A DNA stretch of 29,605 bases. Origin: Prevotellaceae bacterium UBA6417. GTDB lineage: Bacteria; Bacteroidota; Bacteroidia; Bacteroidales; Bacteroidaceae. The position numbers and the translations under genes were made by a program. Every line of letters starts with the position of its first letter. Within the stretch, counting starts at the first letter, position 1. This document shows, one piece after another, positions 15,771 to 24,498 of this stretch. The DNA lies in contig DJPH01000053.1 of NCBI GenBank assembly GCA_002439755.1, positions 1 through 29,605 on the forward strand, in the 5' to 3' direction. The notes beneath the pieces are model-generated. The model saw nothing but the letters and a program-made list of their open reading frames with translations, had not been told where the DNA came from and did no database searches.

Positions 15771-16461
15771 CGCCACCCTGTCGGGGATGCTCCGGCAATA
15801 TGCCGAAGCCCGAAATTGGGAAGGCCTGAAACGCTATCTGGCCATGCTGAGCCATTCGCAGTTTCGCGCGGCCGGCAACCTGCTGAGCGAAGAAACTCTG
15901 CCGGCTCTTTCGGGCAATGACTTCTGGGAATGCTTCCTGTGTATTGTGCCTACGCATACAAAAGCCTATCTCACAACGTTTCTGAAGGCGGCAAAGCGGC
16001 TTTACAGTGACAAACGCCTGGAAATAGACAATGAAAGCTTTGAAAAATTCGGGCGGTGGGTGCACGGGCAAGAGAGAACCATTGACGAGAAAAAAACAGT
16101 CGAAGCATTGCTTCCCATAGTCCGTACACCCGGAGAGGTGAACCTGCTGTTTGAAATATTCGGGGTAGAAGACATCCGGAAAAAAGTGGCCTATCTGATG
16201 CCATGCGACGGCGTGACTACCTATTACGCGCTTTTTCAATGCTTCAGGCATCTGGATCATTATCCGGAACTGCTTTCGGCATATTGCAACCGGTTGATGG
16301 CCAAAGGCGACGACAGAGCTTTCAACCTGGTGAGCATCATGAAATGCTATTTCGGCCTGCCCTCGGTAAAGGGGCATTTCTCGTTGAAACTGAGTGCTTA
16401 CGAATTGTCGCGCTTAGACGCTTCTTTTGAAGATTTCAAGAGCATCATCTGCCGCATATGA
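15751..16461 (+). CDS. Hypothetical helical protein downstream of rlmD
   Basis: A 236-aa soluble protein with no signal peptide and no membrane segment. I do not recognise the family. The sequence is mostly helical, with several Cys residues (ECFLCIVP, MPCDG, MKCYFG, IICRI) that do not form a zinc motif. Its start (MTPLSYSATLSG) lies inside the last 20 nt of rlmD, so translation is probably coupled. It ends 21 nt before the stop of the convergent pseudouridine synthase gene. Confidence 0.7.
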   Translation: MTPLSYSATLSGMLRQYAEARNWEGLKRYLAMLSHSQFRAAGNLLSEETLPALSGNDFWECFLCIVPTHTKAYLTTFLKAAKRLYSDKRLEIDNESFEKFGRWVHGQERTIDEKKTVEALLPIVRTPGEVNLLFEIFGVEDIRKKVAYLMPCDGVTTYYALFQCFRHLDHYPELLSAYCNRLMAKGDDRAFNLVSIMKCYFGLPSVKGHFSLKLSAYELSRLDASFEDFKSIICRI

Positions 16462-16482
16462 GCCCGGCGACGACGCCGACGG

Positions 16483-17379
16483 CTAAAAAACAGTGCGGAA
16501 GGCCGCAGGGTAGGGCGTTTCGAATCTTAAAATCTGCCCTGTCACAGGATGTTCGAAATCGAGGCGGAAAGCATGAAGCCCCAAGCGGCCGATGGGGTTG
16601 TCGTCCTCGAAACCGTATTTCAAATCGCCCACAACGGGATGACGCAAGTCCTGCATATGAACACGTATCTGGTTTTTACGACCGGTTTCAAGGCTCAGTT
16701 CCACCAGCGAATAGCGCTCGGATGTGCGTACTGTATGGAAATGTGTGACAGCATATTTACCCCCGTTATCGAAAGGACTGCTGTAGGTGAAATAATACTT
16801 GTCGTCTTTTAGCCAGCTACGCATCGTGCCGTCGGTCTGCTGCATCTTTCCACTAACCAAGGCCACGTAGCGACGGTCTTTGATAAGCTCTTGCCAACTG
16901 TTGACAAACAGTTGTTGCACCTCAGTCGATTTGGCAAAAATCATGAGGCCGGAAGTTTCGCGGTCAAGGCGGTGAACAACGTGCGCCGTGCAATGCTGGC
17001 GGGAATGCCTGAAGTAATTGTCGAGAATGGACTTGACACAGAAAGAATGATGGTCGCTTTGCATGGAAAGTATGCCGGGATTCTTGTCGATAACAACCAG
17101 CCAACGATCTTCGTAAACCAGAGAAATATAAGGATTGTCGGGGAAAACATTGCTCATCGACTTCACCATCTCGACACGCATGCCGGGATGCAAAACGAAG
17201 TCGAACTGACTGATGCGTTTGCCGTTGACGGCGAAAAGCTTTTTGGACAGAAAACTCTTGATTTTGTTGCGGCTCAAGTCTTTGATGTTGGCATTCAGAA
17301 ACTCAAGCAACTGAATGTCCTCGTTAACTTGCAGTGTTTTTAAAACCGATTGACGGTTTCGTGCGTTTTGTTGAACCAT
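16483..17379 (-). CDS. RluA-family RNA pseudouridine synthase
   Basis: Starting at ATG 17379 gives 298 aa. The frame is open up to 17520, but a consensus promoter lies inside that extension (17434-17464), so the shorter start MVQQNARNRQ is chosen. An S4 RNA-binding domain occupies about residues 15-72 (DIQLLEFL...SRNKIKSFLSKKLFAVNGKRI). The catalytic domain starts at ISLVYEDRWLVVIDKNPG and has the HRLDRETSG signature with catalytic Asp139; RKNQIRVHM and HAFRLDFEHP complete the RluA-type fold. It converts uridines to pseudouridine in rRNA or tRNA; which site cannot be told here. Confidence 0.9.
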   Translation of the reverse strand: MVQQNARNRQSVLKTLQVNEDIQLLEFLNANIKDLSRNKIKSFLSKKLFAVNGKRISQFDFVLHPGMRVEMVKSMSNVFPDNPYISLVYEDRWLVVIDKNPGILSMQSDHHSFCVKSILDNYFRHSRQHCTAHVVHRLDRETSGLMIFAKSTEVQQLFVNSWQELIKDRRYVALVSGKMQQTDGTMRSWLKDDKYYFTYSSPFDNGGKYAVTHFHTVRTSERYSLVELSLETGRKNQIRVHMQDLRHPVVGDLKYGFEDDNPIGRLGLHAFRLDFEHPVTGQILRFETPYPAAFRTVF

Positions 17380-17433
17380 TGATTTCGATGGGCTTTGGAA
17401 AATAGGCCGATGGCCGTTGTTGCATATTAGGTG

Positions 17434-17464
17434 CAAAGTTAAAGCAATCAGGTCAGATTTCAAA
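17434..17464 (-). promoter_or_regulatory. Promoter of the pseudouridine synthase gene
   Basis: On the minus strand TTTG (17461-17464), 19 nt, then TAACTTTG (17434-17441): a perfect Bacteroidetes -33/-7 pair with consensus spacing, 55 nt before the chosen ATG. Confidence 0.78.
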
Positions 17465-17614
17465 CATTTCACATAGAATCTCAATATCTTTTCGCGGCTT
17501 GTCAAAAGAAATCGAAACACAGAATGTTATCATGATTATGTTTAATTGGAGTAATGCAAATCCAAATAAAAAGAAAGGGAGGCCTGAAAAGAAGATGGAT
17601 TTTCGTAAATTTGC

Positions 17615-20600
17615 ATGGCAACCCAGTTACAGACAAGTATCAAACGTTTTAGTTATATAGTAAGAATATTAGTGGCCGTTTTAGCCGGCCTCTATTTGGC
17701 TTTGATGGTGCTTTTCAACTTGCCTCAAGTGAGAAGTTACTTGTCGGAAACCATTTCGGCAGAACTTTCGCGCAAGTTGGGAACTTCGTTTCGCGTCGGT
17801 GATGTTCATGTGGCATCGTTCAATCGAATCGATTTGAAGGACGTTTGTCTGTTGGACAATCAAAATGATAGCTTGTTTAAATCGAAACGTGTCAGTGCAC
17901 AATTCAATTTTTCCGATTTACTGCACAGAAAGCAAATCATTATAAACCATTTAGACTTGTTTGACACCTTTTGCAAAATCTACAGGCCGGATGAAAAAAC
18001 GGCTTGCAATTATCAATTTGTCATTGACAGTCTGTCATCACCGTCAAGCGATTCGAAAGGCAAAATAGAACTTTTGATTCGCACGCTGATGGTTCGCAAT
18101 TTGAACTTGCGATATGATTGCCTTGACAAGAAACGCATTTACGATCAATTAGATCCCAATCATTTGAATCTTACCAAGGTGGATGCCGATATGCGCATCA
18201 ACAAAGTGGCAAAAGATACGTTGAATGTGCGTTTGCGCAACATATGTCTGAAGGAGCAATGCGGATTGGATATCAAACGATTGGCCTTTAACTTCGTTGC
18301 AGGGCCGTCGGAAACGAATATACATAACTTCTCTCTGAAACTTCCCTACTCTTTTGTAGAGATAAAGCAGGTGCATGCAGTGAATGAAGGACGCAATAAA
18401 AAACTGGATTTCAGGCACAACAGGTTCAGTGACGTAGAAATTAAAGGCGAATGGGTGCCTTCTGAACTGGCATTCCTTTATAAACCGTTGAAGGCGTTTG
18501 GCGATACGAAATATAAGCTTTCGGCGAGAGTGAACAAGGAAGGACCGACAGTTAGTGTGGCTTCGAATCTGAATACCGTCGGATGTGATGACTTGTCGCT
18601 GCAAGCTTCTGCCGTTTTTGACATAGACAAATGGCTGAAAAAGAGAGCAAACATCAAAGCAGACATACATCAATTATATATAAGTAGCAATCATATCAAA
18701 CAATGGATGGCTGTGGTCAACTCCCGGGCGGTTGCTCCCGAAGTGATTGACCGGTTGAAGTTTGTTTCGCACCAAGGAACTTTCTTCTTGAACAATAAAA
18801 AGTTGGTTTGCAAGGGTACTACATCAACGCATATAGGCGCATTGAAAGAATCCATCAGTTATGATAACAGCCATTTGCAAGCAAAAGTCGAGGCTCACGG
18901 CTTTGATATAGGTATGTTACTCAATGTAAAGCCGCAATTAGGCCAGATAAGCGGAAGCATAGAAGCCACCGGAAAATTGAAGCCTTCCTGTAGCTTGAAT
19001 TTCCGTTCTCATATCAATCGGTTGGCATTGAATCATCATGTGTTCGGCAAGATACATCTGAACGGAACCTATACTCCGCAATTTCTTGACGCAAAATTGA
19101 ATGTGTCAGATGTCGGTCTGGATATGGATTTACAGGGAAAATATGCTTTCGGTTCTGCCAATCAGTTGAATGCCCAGGCAGATATCCGGCAATTGAATCC
19201 GAAAGTGTTCGGGCTGGATAAATATTTCTCCGGCAACTCGGTTTCGGCAAAAATATTCGCCGATGTGCAGGGACAGTCCCCTACTCTTGTCGGAACTGCG
19301 AGCATCCGTCGGTTTAAGATGCATGAGAACGGCCGAGAATATGGCTTCGACAGTCTTCTTGTGACTTCGCGTGCCCGTAACGGACTGTTGGCCACACGCG
19401 TTCAAAGTGATATGTTGGAAATAGAAACAACAGGGAATGTGGCTTTTACGGATATACCTGCCGAGTTTTACCGGATGATAAAAAATGAAATGCACATGTT
19501 GCCTGAGCTTTTCCCCTCGAATAAGAAACGTGGCGAATACGCCTACTTTGACATGCGCCTTAAAAAGACGGCATTTCTGGAACATTTGTTCAAACTGCCG
19601 GTTCGTTTTGAAGAGATGCCCCACTTTTCCGGTTATTTCAACCAGGCTGAAGACAAGTTGAAGTTTTCGGCGTTTATTCCTACTTTTTATATGAATGACA
19701 GCCGGTACAAAGATGGTAGCATATACATAACTAATGATGGTGATTCGCTTCATTTTCTGGGACATATCACCAAACAATTCAACAAGGAAGATGTTGAGTT
19801 TGTTCTTGAAACCCGTTCTTTTGGCAGCAGTGTGTTGTCTGAATTGAAATGGAAGGCTCTTCGCAACAACAGCACACATGGTTCTTTAAAAGCAAAATCG
19901 ACGTTTTCAAGCGATGAGGCCGGCAATTATACCCATATAGAATTCTACCCGTCGGAGATTTATGTACATGATTCCTTGTGGCAGGTTTCACCATCGGCTT
20001 TCGATATAAGGAAGGGCGACTACCAAATCAGGAATTTCAAAATTGGCAGGAACAACCAATACATAACGCTCAACAGCACGGCCAACGGGCTTGGAGGAAA
20101 AGGACTTGAAGCCGATTTGAAAGGCATAGACTTGGGTTATGTTTTTGATATCCTCAATTTTCATCCTGTTGAGCTTACCGGCATTGCTTCCGGCAGAATA
20201 CTTACGGGCGATATGGCAGCCAATAAGGACGTAAGGGCCGATCTTGTTGTCGATGGCTTTCGTTTCAACACGGGCGATATGGGAAAGCTGCAGCTTGCAG
20301 GTCTATGGAATAATGAAGAGGGAAAGATTCACCTCGATGCAAAATCGCGTCAGGCCGATGACGATTCAACCCTTATCAAAGGCTATGTAGATATCAGCAA
20401 TAATGAAATAGATTTGCGCTTTAATTCGGTAAGAACCAATCTGGGATTTCTCAATTGGTATCTGTCGAGCATTTTTGCCGATTTGGACGGTCGCACAAGC
20501 GGCTATTTGCGTTTGTTTGGCCCGCTGAGCAGCATGGATTTTGAAGGCAGAGAGAAAATCGATTATCTGACATTGACTCCACGTGTGCTTAATACAACCT

Positions 20601-22048
20601 ATCACATCACCAACGACAGCATTATATTCAGTCCGGGTAAAATACATTTCAAGAATATGACGCTGAAAGATACCAAAGGAAGCAGCGGACATATAAACGG
20701 GGATGTGATGCATCGCAAGTTGCATAACTTTAGGTTTGATATTGGTATTGATGCCGACAATCTCCTTGTCTATGATTGGAACGACCGCGAAACCGATACT
20801 TTTTGGGGCACGGTAATGGCCGACGGAACTTGCCGCCTGTCTGGGTCGACCGACGAGTTGCATGTCAACCTCGATATGACGCCACGCGCGGGTTCTACAT
20901 TTGTTTATGACAGTTCAAGCCCCGGCGGAAATGGTGATAATAAGGAATTTATTCACTTTGTGACACCCGGCGAGCAGGCAAGCGTGATGAGCGATGAAAA
21001 GCACAATGACAAGGATAATGAAAACAAGCGCAATCAGGGCGACAAAGATTCGTCGGCAGACATTTTCCTTGACTTTAATATCAATGCCACTCCCGATGCT
21101 TCGCTTGTCATATTGACCGATAACAAGACCGGTGACCGTATGTCGCTGAATGGAAGCGGCCCTCTCCATATCAATTATTACAACAAAGGGAAGTTTTCCA
21201 TTTTCGGCACGTATACGCTCGACAAAGGCCTTTATCGCATAACGATACGCGATATTATCCATAAGGCCTTTACCATGCAAAAAGGTGGCACCATACGCTT
21301 TAATGGGTCTCCTATGGATGGCGATCTCAACCTGAAAGGCATCTATACCATCAATTCCGTATCGCTTGGCGATCTGAACCTTGGCAACCTCAACAACAGC
21401 AGCTCGGCCAATGTTGACTGCATCGTGCTTTTTAAGGGTAAGTGCGGCGAACCGCAGGTCTCGTTCGATTTAGACATTCCTAATGTCAACGAAGATGAAA
21501 AGCAGATGGTGCGCAACATGATTTCGTCGCAGGGCGACATGAATATGCAGATTATCTATTTGCTCAGCATCGGACGCTTTTTTACCTACGATTATGCCAA
21601 CTTCAACGGAGGCACACAAAATCAGTCTACGGTAGCCATGCAGTCATTACTGGCCAGTACGTTGAGCGAACAGTTTAACTCCATGTTGTCAAATGCATTG
21701 CACATCAGCAACTGGAAGTTCGGAACAAGCATTGCTACCGGGCGTATGGGATGGAGCGATATGGAGGTTGAGGGCTTGCTTTCGGGCAGTCTGCTCGACA
21801 ATCGTGTGCTTATCAACGGCAACTTCGGTTATCGTGACCAACCCACCTACTCTAACAATTTTGTCGGAGATTTCAATATTCGTTGGCTTCTTACCAAGTC
21901 GGGAATCATCAGCCTCAAGGCTTACAGCGAGACGAATGACCGCTATTTTACCAAGACTTCATTGACCACCAATGGCGTCGGCTTGCTTTTCCAAAAGGAT
22001 TTCGATACGCTTCGCGACTTCTTTAAGATTGGGAAGAAAAAGAAATAA
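17615..22048 (+). CDS. tamB: TamB-like (DUF490) translocation and assembly module protein
   Basis: A 1477-aa protein. A single N-terminal membrane helix (residues about 12-34, YIVRILVAVLAGLYLALMVLF) is followed by an AsmA-like N-terminal part (LPQVRSYLSETISAELSRKLGTSFRVGDV) and a very long beta-rich region of the beta-taco type. The C-terminal TamB/DUF490 domain (last roughly 350 residues) includes GTYTLDKGLYRITI, FNGSPMDGDLNLKGIYTI and ISNWKFGTSIATGRMGWSD. TamB-type proteins bridge inner and outer membrane and serve in lipid transport or outer-membrane assembly. A hydrophilic Asp/Asn/Lys-rich loop near residues 1115-1145 interrupts the domain. Transcription ends at the 13-bp hairpin overlapping its stop. 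Confidence 0.88.
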   Translation: MATQLQTSIKRFSYIVRILVAVLAGLYLALMVLFNLPQVRSYLSETISAELSRKLGTSFRVGDVHVASFNRIDLKDVCLLDNQNDSLFKSKRVSAQFNFSDLLHRKQIIINHLDLFDTFCKIYRPDEKTACNYQFVIDSLSSPSSDSKGKIELLIRTLMVRNLNLRYDCLDKKRIYDQLDPNHLNLTKVDADMRINKVAKDTLNVRLRNICLKEQCGLDIKRLAFNFVAGPSETNIHNFSLKLPYSFVEIKQVHAVNEGRNKKLDFRHNRFSDVEIKGEWVPSELAFLYKPLKAFGDTKYKLSARVNKEGPTVSVASNLNTVGCDDLSLQASAVFDIDKWLKKRANIKADIHQLYISSNHIKQWMAVVNSRAVAPEVIDRLKFVSHQGTFFLNNKKLVCKGTTSTHIGALKESISYDNSHLQAKVEAHGFDIGMLLNVKPQLGQISGSIEATGKLKPSCSLNFRSHINRLALNHHVFGKIHLNGTYTPQFLDAKLNVSDVGLDMDLQGKYAFGSANQLNAQADIRQLNPKVFGLDKYFSGNSVSAKIFADVQGQSPTLVGTASIRRFKMHENGREYGFDSLLVTSRARNGLLATRVQSDMLEIETTGNVAFTDIPAEFYRMIKNEMHMLPELFPSNKKRGEYAYFDMRLKKTAFLEHLFKLPVRFEEMPHFSGYFNQAEDKLKFSAFIPTFYMNDSRYKDGSIYITNDGDSLHFLGHITKQFNKEDVEFVLETRSFGSSVLSELKWKALRNNSTHGSLKAKSTFSSDEAGNYTHIEFYPSEIYVHDSLWQVSPSAFDIRKGDYQIRNFKIGRNNQYITLNSTANGLGGKGLEADLKGIDLGYVFDILNFHPVELTGIASGRILTGDMAANKDVRADLVVDGFRFNTGDMGKLQLAGLWNNEEGKIHLDAKSRQADDDSTLIKGYVDISNNEIDLRFNSVRTNLGFLNWYLSSIFADLDGRTSGYLRLFGPLSSMDFEGREKIDYLTLTPRVLNTTYHITNDSIIFSPGKIHFKNMTLKDTKGSSGHINGDVMHRKLHNFRFDIGIDADNLLVYDWNDRETDTFWGTVMADGTCRLSGSTDELHVNLDMTPRAGSTFVYDSSSPGGNGDNKEFIHFVTPGEQASVMSDEKHNDKDNENKRNQGDKDSSADIFLDFNINATPDASLVILTDNKTGDRMSLNGSGPLHINYYNKGKFSIFGTYTLDKGLYRITIRDIIHKAFTMQKGGTIRFNGSPMDGDLNLKGIYTINSVSLGDLNLGNLNNSSSANVDCIVLFKGKCGEPQVSFDLDIPNVNEDEKQMVRNMISSQGDMNMQIIYLLSIGRFFTYDYANFNGGTQNQSTVAMQSLLASTLSEQFNSMLSNALHISNWKFGTSIATGRMGWSDMEVEGLLSGSLLDNRVLINGNFGYRDQPTYSNNFVGDFNIRWLLTKSGIISLKAYSETNDRYFTKTSLTTNGVGLLFQKDFDTLRDFFKIGKKKK

Positions 22049-22080
22049 GAAAAGCCTGCTGCTTGCAGGCTTTTCTTTTT
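22047..22080 (+). terminator. Intrinsic terminator of tamB
   Basis: A perfect 13-bp stem (22047-22059 with 22065-22077, core AAAAGCCTGC/GCAGGCTTTT), loop TGCTT, ending in a T-rich tail. The stem begins within the tamB stop codon. Confidence 0.9.
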
Positions 22081-22081
22081 G

Positions 22082-22170
22082 CGGAAAGTGAGGGATTCAA
22101 ACCCCCGGTACGGACAAAGCCGTACAGCGGATTTCGAGTCCGCCCCGATCGATCACTCCGGCAACTTTCC
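22082..22170 (-). tRNA. tRNA-Ser (CGA anticodon)
   Basis: An 89-nt class II tRNA on the minus strand. The acceptor stem GGAAAGT pairs with ACTTTCC, followed by discriminator G. The anticodon stem GCGGA/TCCGC encloses loop CTCGAAA, giving anticodon CGA. A long variable arm (TGTACGGCTTTGTCCGTAC) identifies serine. The T arm GGGGGTTTGAATCCC is regular. The CCA end is not encoded. Confidence 0.95.
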
Positions 22171-22174
22171 GATT

Positions 22175-22214
22175 GTGCGTGCAAAAGTACAAAACTTTTT
22201 TGGATTGCACGCAC
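22175..22214. repeat. Inverted repeat enclosing the tRNA-Ser promoter
   Basis: GTGCGTGCAA (22175-22184) and TTGCACGCAC (22205-22214) are exact inverted copies around 20 nt, with inner AAAAGT/ACTTTT pairing. It sits between the DUF1015 gene stop (22232) and the tRNA, and covers the tRNA -7 box. It could act as terminator of the serine operon, as a regulatory site, or both. Confidence 0.6.
22182..22189 (-). promoter_or_regulatory. -7 box of the tRNA-Ser promoter
   Basis: TACTTTTG on the minus strand matches TAnnTTTG exactly and lies 11 nt before the mature 5' end of the tRNA. Confidence 0.6.
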
Positions 22215-22231
22215 GGTTATGTCTTTTTTCG

Positions 22232-23479
22232 TTAGTCAAGTTTATGGATCACCAGTCCGCTGCGAAGTTTCGGTTCAAACCATGTTGCTTTGGGCGGCAT
22301 GATTTTTCCGCTGTCGGCTATGTCCATGATTTGTTGCATCGTTACGGGATAGAGTGCCAATGCCATTTTCATTTCACCTGAATCGACGCGGCGTTTCAGC
22401 TCGTTGAGACCGCGCAAGCCGCCTACGAAATCGATGCGTTTGTCTGTGCGCAAATCTTTAATACCGAGCAGTTCGTTCAGTATGAGCCGTGACGATATGT
22501 CGACATCGAGAACGCCTATCGGATCCTGGTTGTTGTAGGTTCCGTCTTTGGCGTTCAGCTTATACCAATGTCCGCCAAGATACATGGAAAATTCATGGAG
22601 TTGCTGCGGTTTGTAGATTTCCGTGCCCATATCGGTTACTACGAAGTTTTTGCCCAAGGCAGTAAGGAATTGTTCCGGTGTCATCCCGTTTAAGTCCTTT
22701 ACTACGCGGTTGTAGTCCAGGATGGTGAGTTGGCTGGCCGGAAAGCACACAGCCATGAAGTAGTTGTATTCTTCCTTGCCTGTGGTGGCAGGATTGTTTT
22801 TTGCTTTTTCGGCTCCTACGAGGGCTGCTGCGGCCGAGCGGTGGTGACCATCGGCAATATAGAGCGAAGGAATCTTTGAAAAGGCTTCGGTGATAGTCTT
22901 TATGTCTGCGTCATCTGTGATTACCCAGAACTGGTGGCGGAAGCCGTCGATCGGGGCGATGAAATCGTATTCGGGTTTGCCGGCGGCATAGCGGTTGATG
23001 ATGGAAGCCAGTGTCGGGTTGTCGGGATAGGCAAAGAATACGGGTTCCATGTTGGCATTGCAGATGCGCACATGTTTCATGCGGTCTTCTTCTTTGTCCT
23101 TGCGTGTCAGTTCGTGTTTCTTTATCACGCCGTTCAGATAGTCTTTCACGGCGGCGCATACAACAAGCCCGTATTGTGTCTTTCCGTTCATGGTTTGCGC
23201 ATACAGGTAATAGTTCTCTTTGTTGTCCTGTATGAGCCATCCGTTTTTCTGGAAGAGCGCAAACTGTTGTGCGGCACTTTCGTAGACGCGCGGATCATAT
23301 TCGCTTGTGCCTTTGGGAAAGTTGATTTCGGGTTTGATGATATGGTAGAGCGACATTTCGTTGTTGCCGGCTTCCTGGCGTGCTTCTTCCGAGTCGAGCA
23401 CGTCGTAGGGGCGGCTTTCTACCTTTTCAACGAGATTTTTTGGTGGGCGTAAGCCCTTGAAAGGTTTTACAATGGCCAT
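22232..23479 (-). CDS. DUF1015 family protein of the serC-serA operon
   Basis: A 415-aa cytoplasmic protein. DUF1015 hallmarks are the start VKPFKGLRPPKNL...SRPYDVL, and the signature SLYIADGHHRSAAA (Asp210, His212, His213, Arg214). DVDISSRLILNELLGI and the C-terminal ATWFEPKLRSGLVIHKL are also typical. The biochemical activity is not established; the DGHHR motif suggests a metal or phosphate-ester site. It lies 86 nt downstream of serA beyond a large hairpin and has no promoter of its own that I can see, so it is probably co-transcribed at reduced level. Its location next to serC and serA suggests a role linked to serine or phosphoserine metabolism (inference). Confidence 0.88.
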   Translation of the reverse strand: MAIVKPFKGLRPPKNLVEKVESRPYDVLDSEEARQEAGNNEMSLYHIIKPEINFPKGTSEYDPRVYESAAQQFALFQKNGWLIQDNKENYYLYAQTMNGKTQYGLVVCAAVKDYLNGVIKKHELTRKDKEEDRMKHVRICNANMEPVFFAYPDNPTLASIINRYAAGKPEYDFIAPIDGFRHQFWVITDDADIKTITEAFSKIPSLYIADGHHRSAAAALVGAEKAKNNPATTGKEEYNYFMAVCFPASQLTILDYNRVVKDLNGMTPEQFLTALGKNFVVTDMGTEIYKPQQLHEFSMYLGGHWYKLNAKDGTYNNQDPIGVLDVDISSRLILNELLGIKDLRTDKRIDFVGGLRGLNELKRRVDSGEMKMALALYPVTMQQIMDIADSGKIMPPKATWFEPKLRSGLVIHKLD

Positions 23480-23497
23480 GGTGGTAGGTGTAATAAT

Positions 23498-23548
23498 AAA
23501 AGGGCTGAAAGCTATGGTTCCGACAGTCGGATTGTTTTCAGCCCTTTT
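23498..23548 (-). terminator. Hairpin between serA and the DUF1015 gene (terminator or attenuator)
   Basis: AAAAGGGCTGAAA (23498-23510) pairs perfectly with TTTCAGCCCTTTT (23536-23548) over 13 bp. The 25-nt loop holds a small inner CCGA/TCGG hairpin. Read on the minus strand, the stem is followed by TTTTATTATT. It looks like a serA terminator with read-through to the DUF1015 gene. Confidence 0.7.
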
Positions 23549-23565
23549 GTTTGTGTGGTTTTTGA

Positions 23566-24486
23566 TTATTTATTGACTTGGAATTTCGTGATTCCGTCTT
23601 CTAAGAACCCGACTATTTGGTTGGCAGCTGCTATGCCTGCATTAATATTGGCTTCGGCTGTTTGTGCGCCCATCTTTTTGGGTGTGGCAAAATAGCGGCC
23701 CGGGAATTTCGTGGCAAAGTTGCTGTCGGCATCGGGCTTGATGTCGGTCACGAATTTCAAGTCGTCGCGTTCCTCCATCACTTTGATGAGTTCTGCTTCG
23801 TCGATGATTTCCTTGCGTGCGGTGTTCAATAGTATCGCGTTCTTCTTCATGGAGCCTACCAATTCGGCGTTGATGCTGTTGATGGTTTCGGGCGTAGCCG
23901 GGATATGAAGACTTACGATATCGCTTGTACGGAACAATTCGCCTTGTGTTTCAATCGATTTCACATCGGCAGCTTCGATGGCTTCGGCCGGACAATAGGC
24001 ATCGAAAGCCTGTACTTTCATGCCGAAGCCTTTGGCTATGCGTGCCACGTTGCGGCCTACATTTCCGAATGCCAGCAGTCCGAGAGTTTTGCCTTTCAGC
24101 TCTGTGCCCGATTTGCCGTTAAAGAAGTTGCGCACCGTATAGACCAAAAGCCCCATCACCAGCTCGGCAACGGCATTGGCGTTTTGTCCGGGTGTGTTCA
24201 TGGCTACAACATTGTGGGCGGTTGCTGCTTGCAAGTCGATATTGTCATAGCCAGCACCGGCGCGTACAACTATTTTCAAGTTTTTGGCGGCGTTGAAAAC
24301 TTCTTCATCGATTTTATCGCTGCGAATAATCAGGGCATCGACGTCTGCCACTGCGTCCAGGAGCTGTTGCTTTTCGGTATATTTCTCAAGCAGGACGAGC
24401 TCGTAGCCGGCTTTGTCGAGAACTTCGCGGATGCCGGTAATGGCAACGGGTGCAAATGGTTTTTCTGTTGCAACAAGTACTTTCAT
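23566..24486 (-). CDS. serA: D-3-phosphoglycerate dehydrogenase, short Bacteroidales type
   Basis: 306 aa; catalyses the first step of serine synthesis (3-phosphoglycerate to 3-phosphohydroxypyruvate) with NAD. It lacks the regulatory ACT domain. Substrate-side VRAGAGYDNID (74-84) and the NAD-binding LLAFGNVGRNVARI (138-150) are present, though the first Gly of GxGxxG is Ala139. The active-site Arg is kept (Arg224 in NTARKEIIDE), but the usual catalytic His is Lys270 (ATPKKMGAQT instead of PHIG) and the paired Glu of DVFxxEP is replaced (DIKPDADS). This pattern matches what I recall of Bacteroidales and Entamoeba SerA proteins, so the gene is probably functional. It starts 12 nt after serC. 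Confidence 0.9.
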   Translation of the reverse strand: MKVLVATEKPFAPVAITGIREVLDKAGYELVLLEKYTEKQQLLDAVADVDALIIRSDKIDEEVFNAAKNLKIVVRAGAGYDNIDLQAATAHNVVAMNTPGQNANAVAELVMGLLVYTVRNFFNGKSGTELKGKTLGLLAFGNVGRNVARIAKGFGMKVQAFDAYCPAEAIEAADVKSIETQGELFRTSDIVSLHIPATPETINSINAELVGSMKKNAILLNTARKEIIDEAELIKVMEERDDLKFVTDIKPDADSNFATKFPGRYFATPKKMGAQTAEANINAGIAAANQIVGFLEDGITKFQVNK

Positions 24487-24498
24487 TATCGTTTTTGT

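Noticed and set aside
17380..17520. Longer start of the pseudouridine synthase
   Set aside because: A perfect -33/-7 promoter lies within the extension, so the transcript begins after it.
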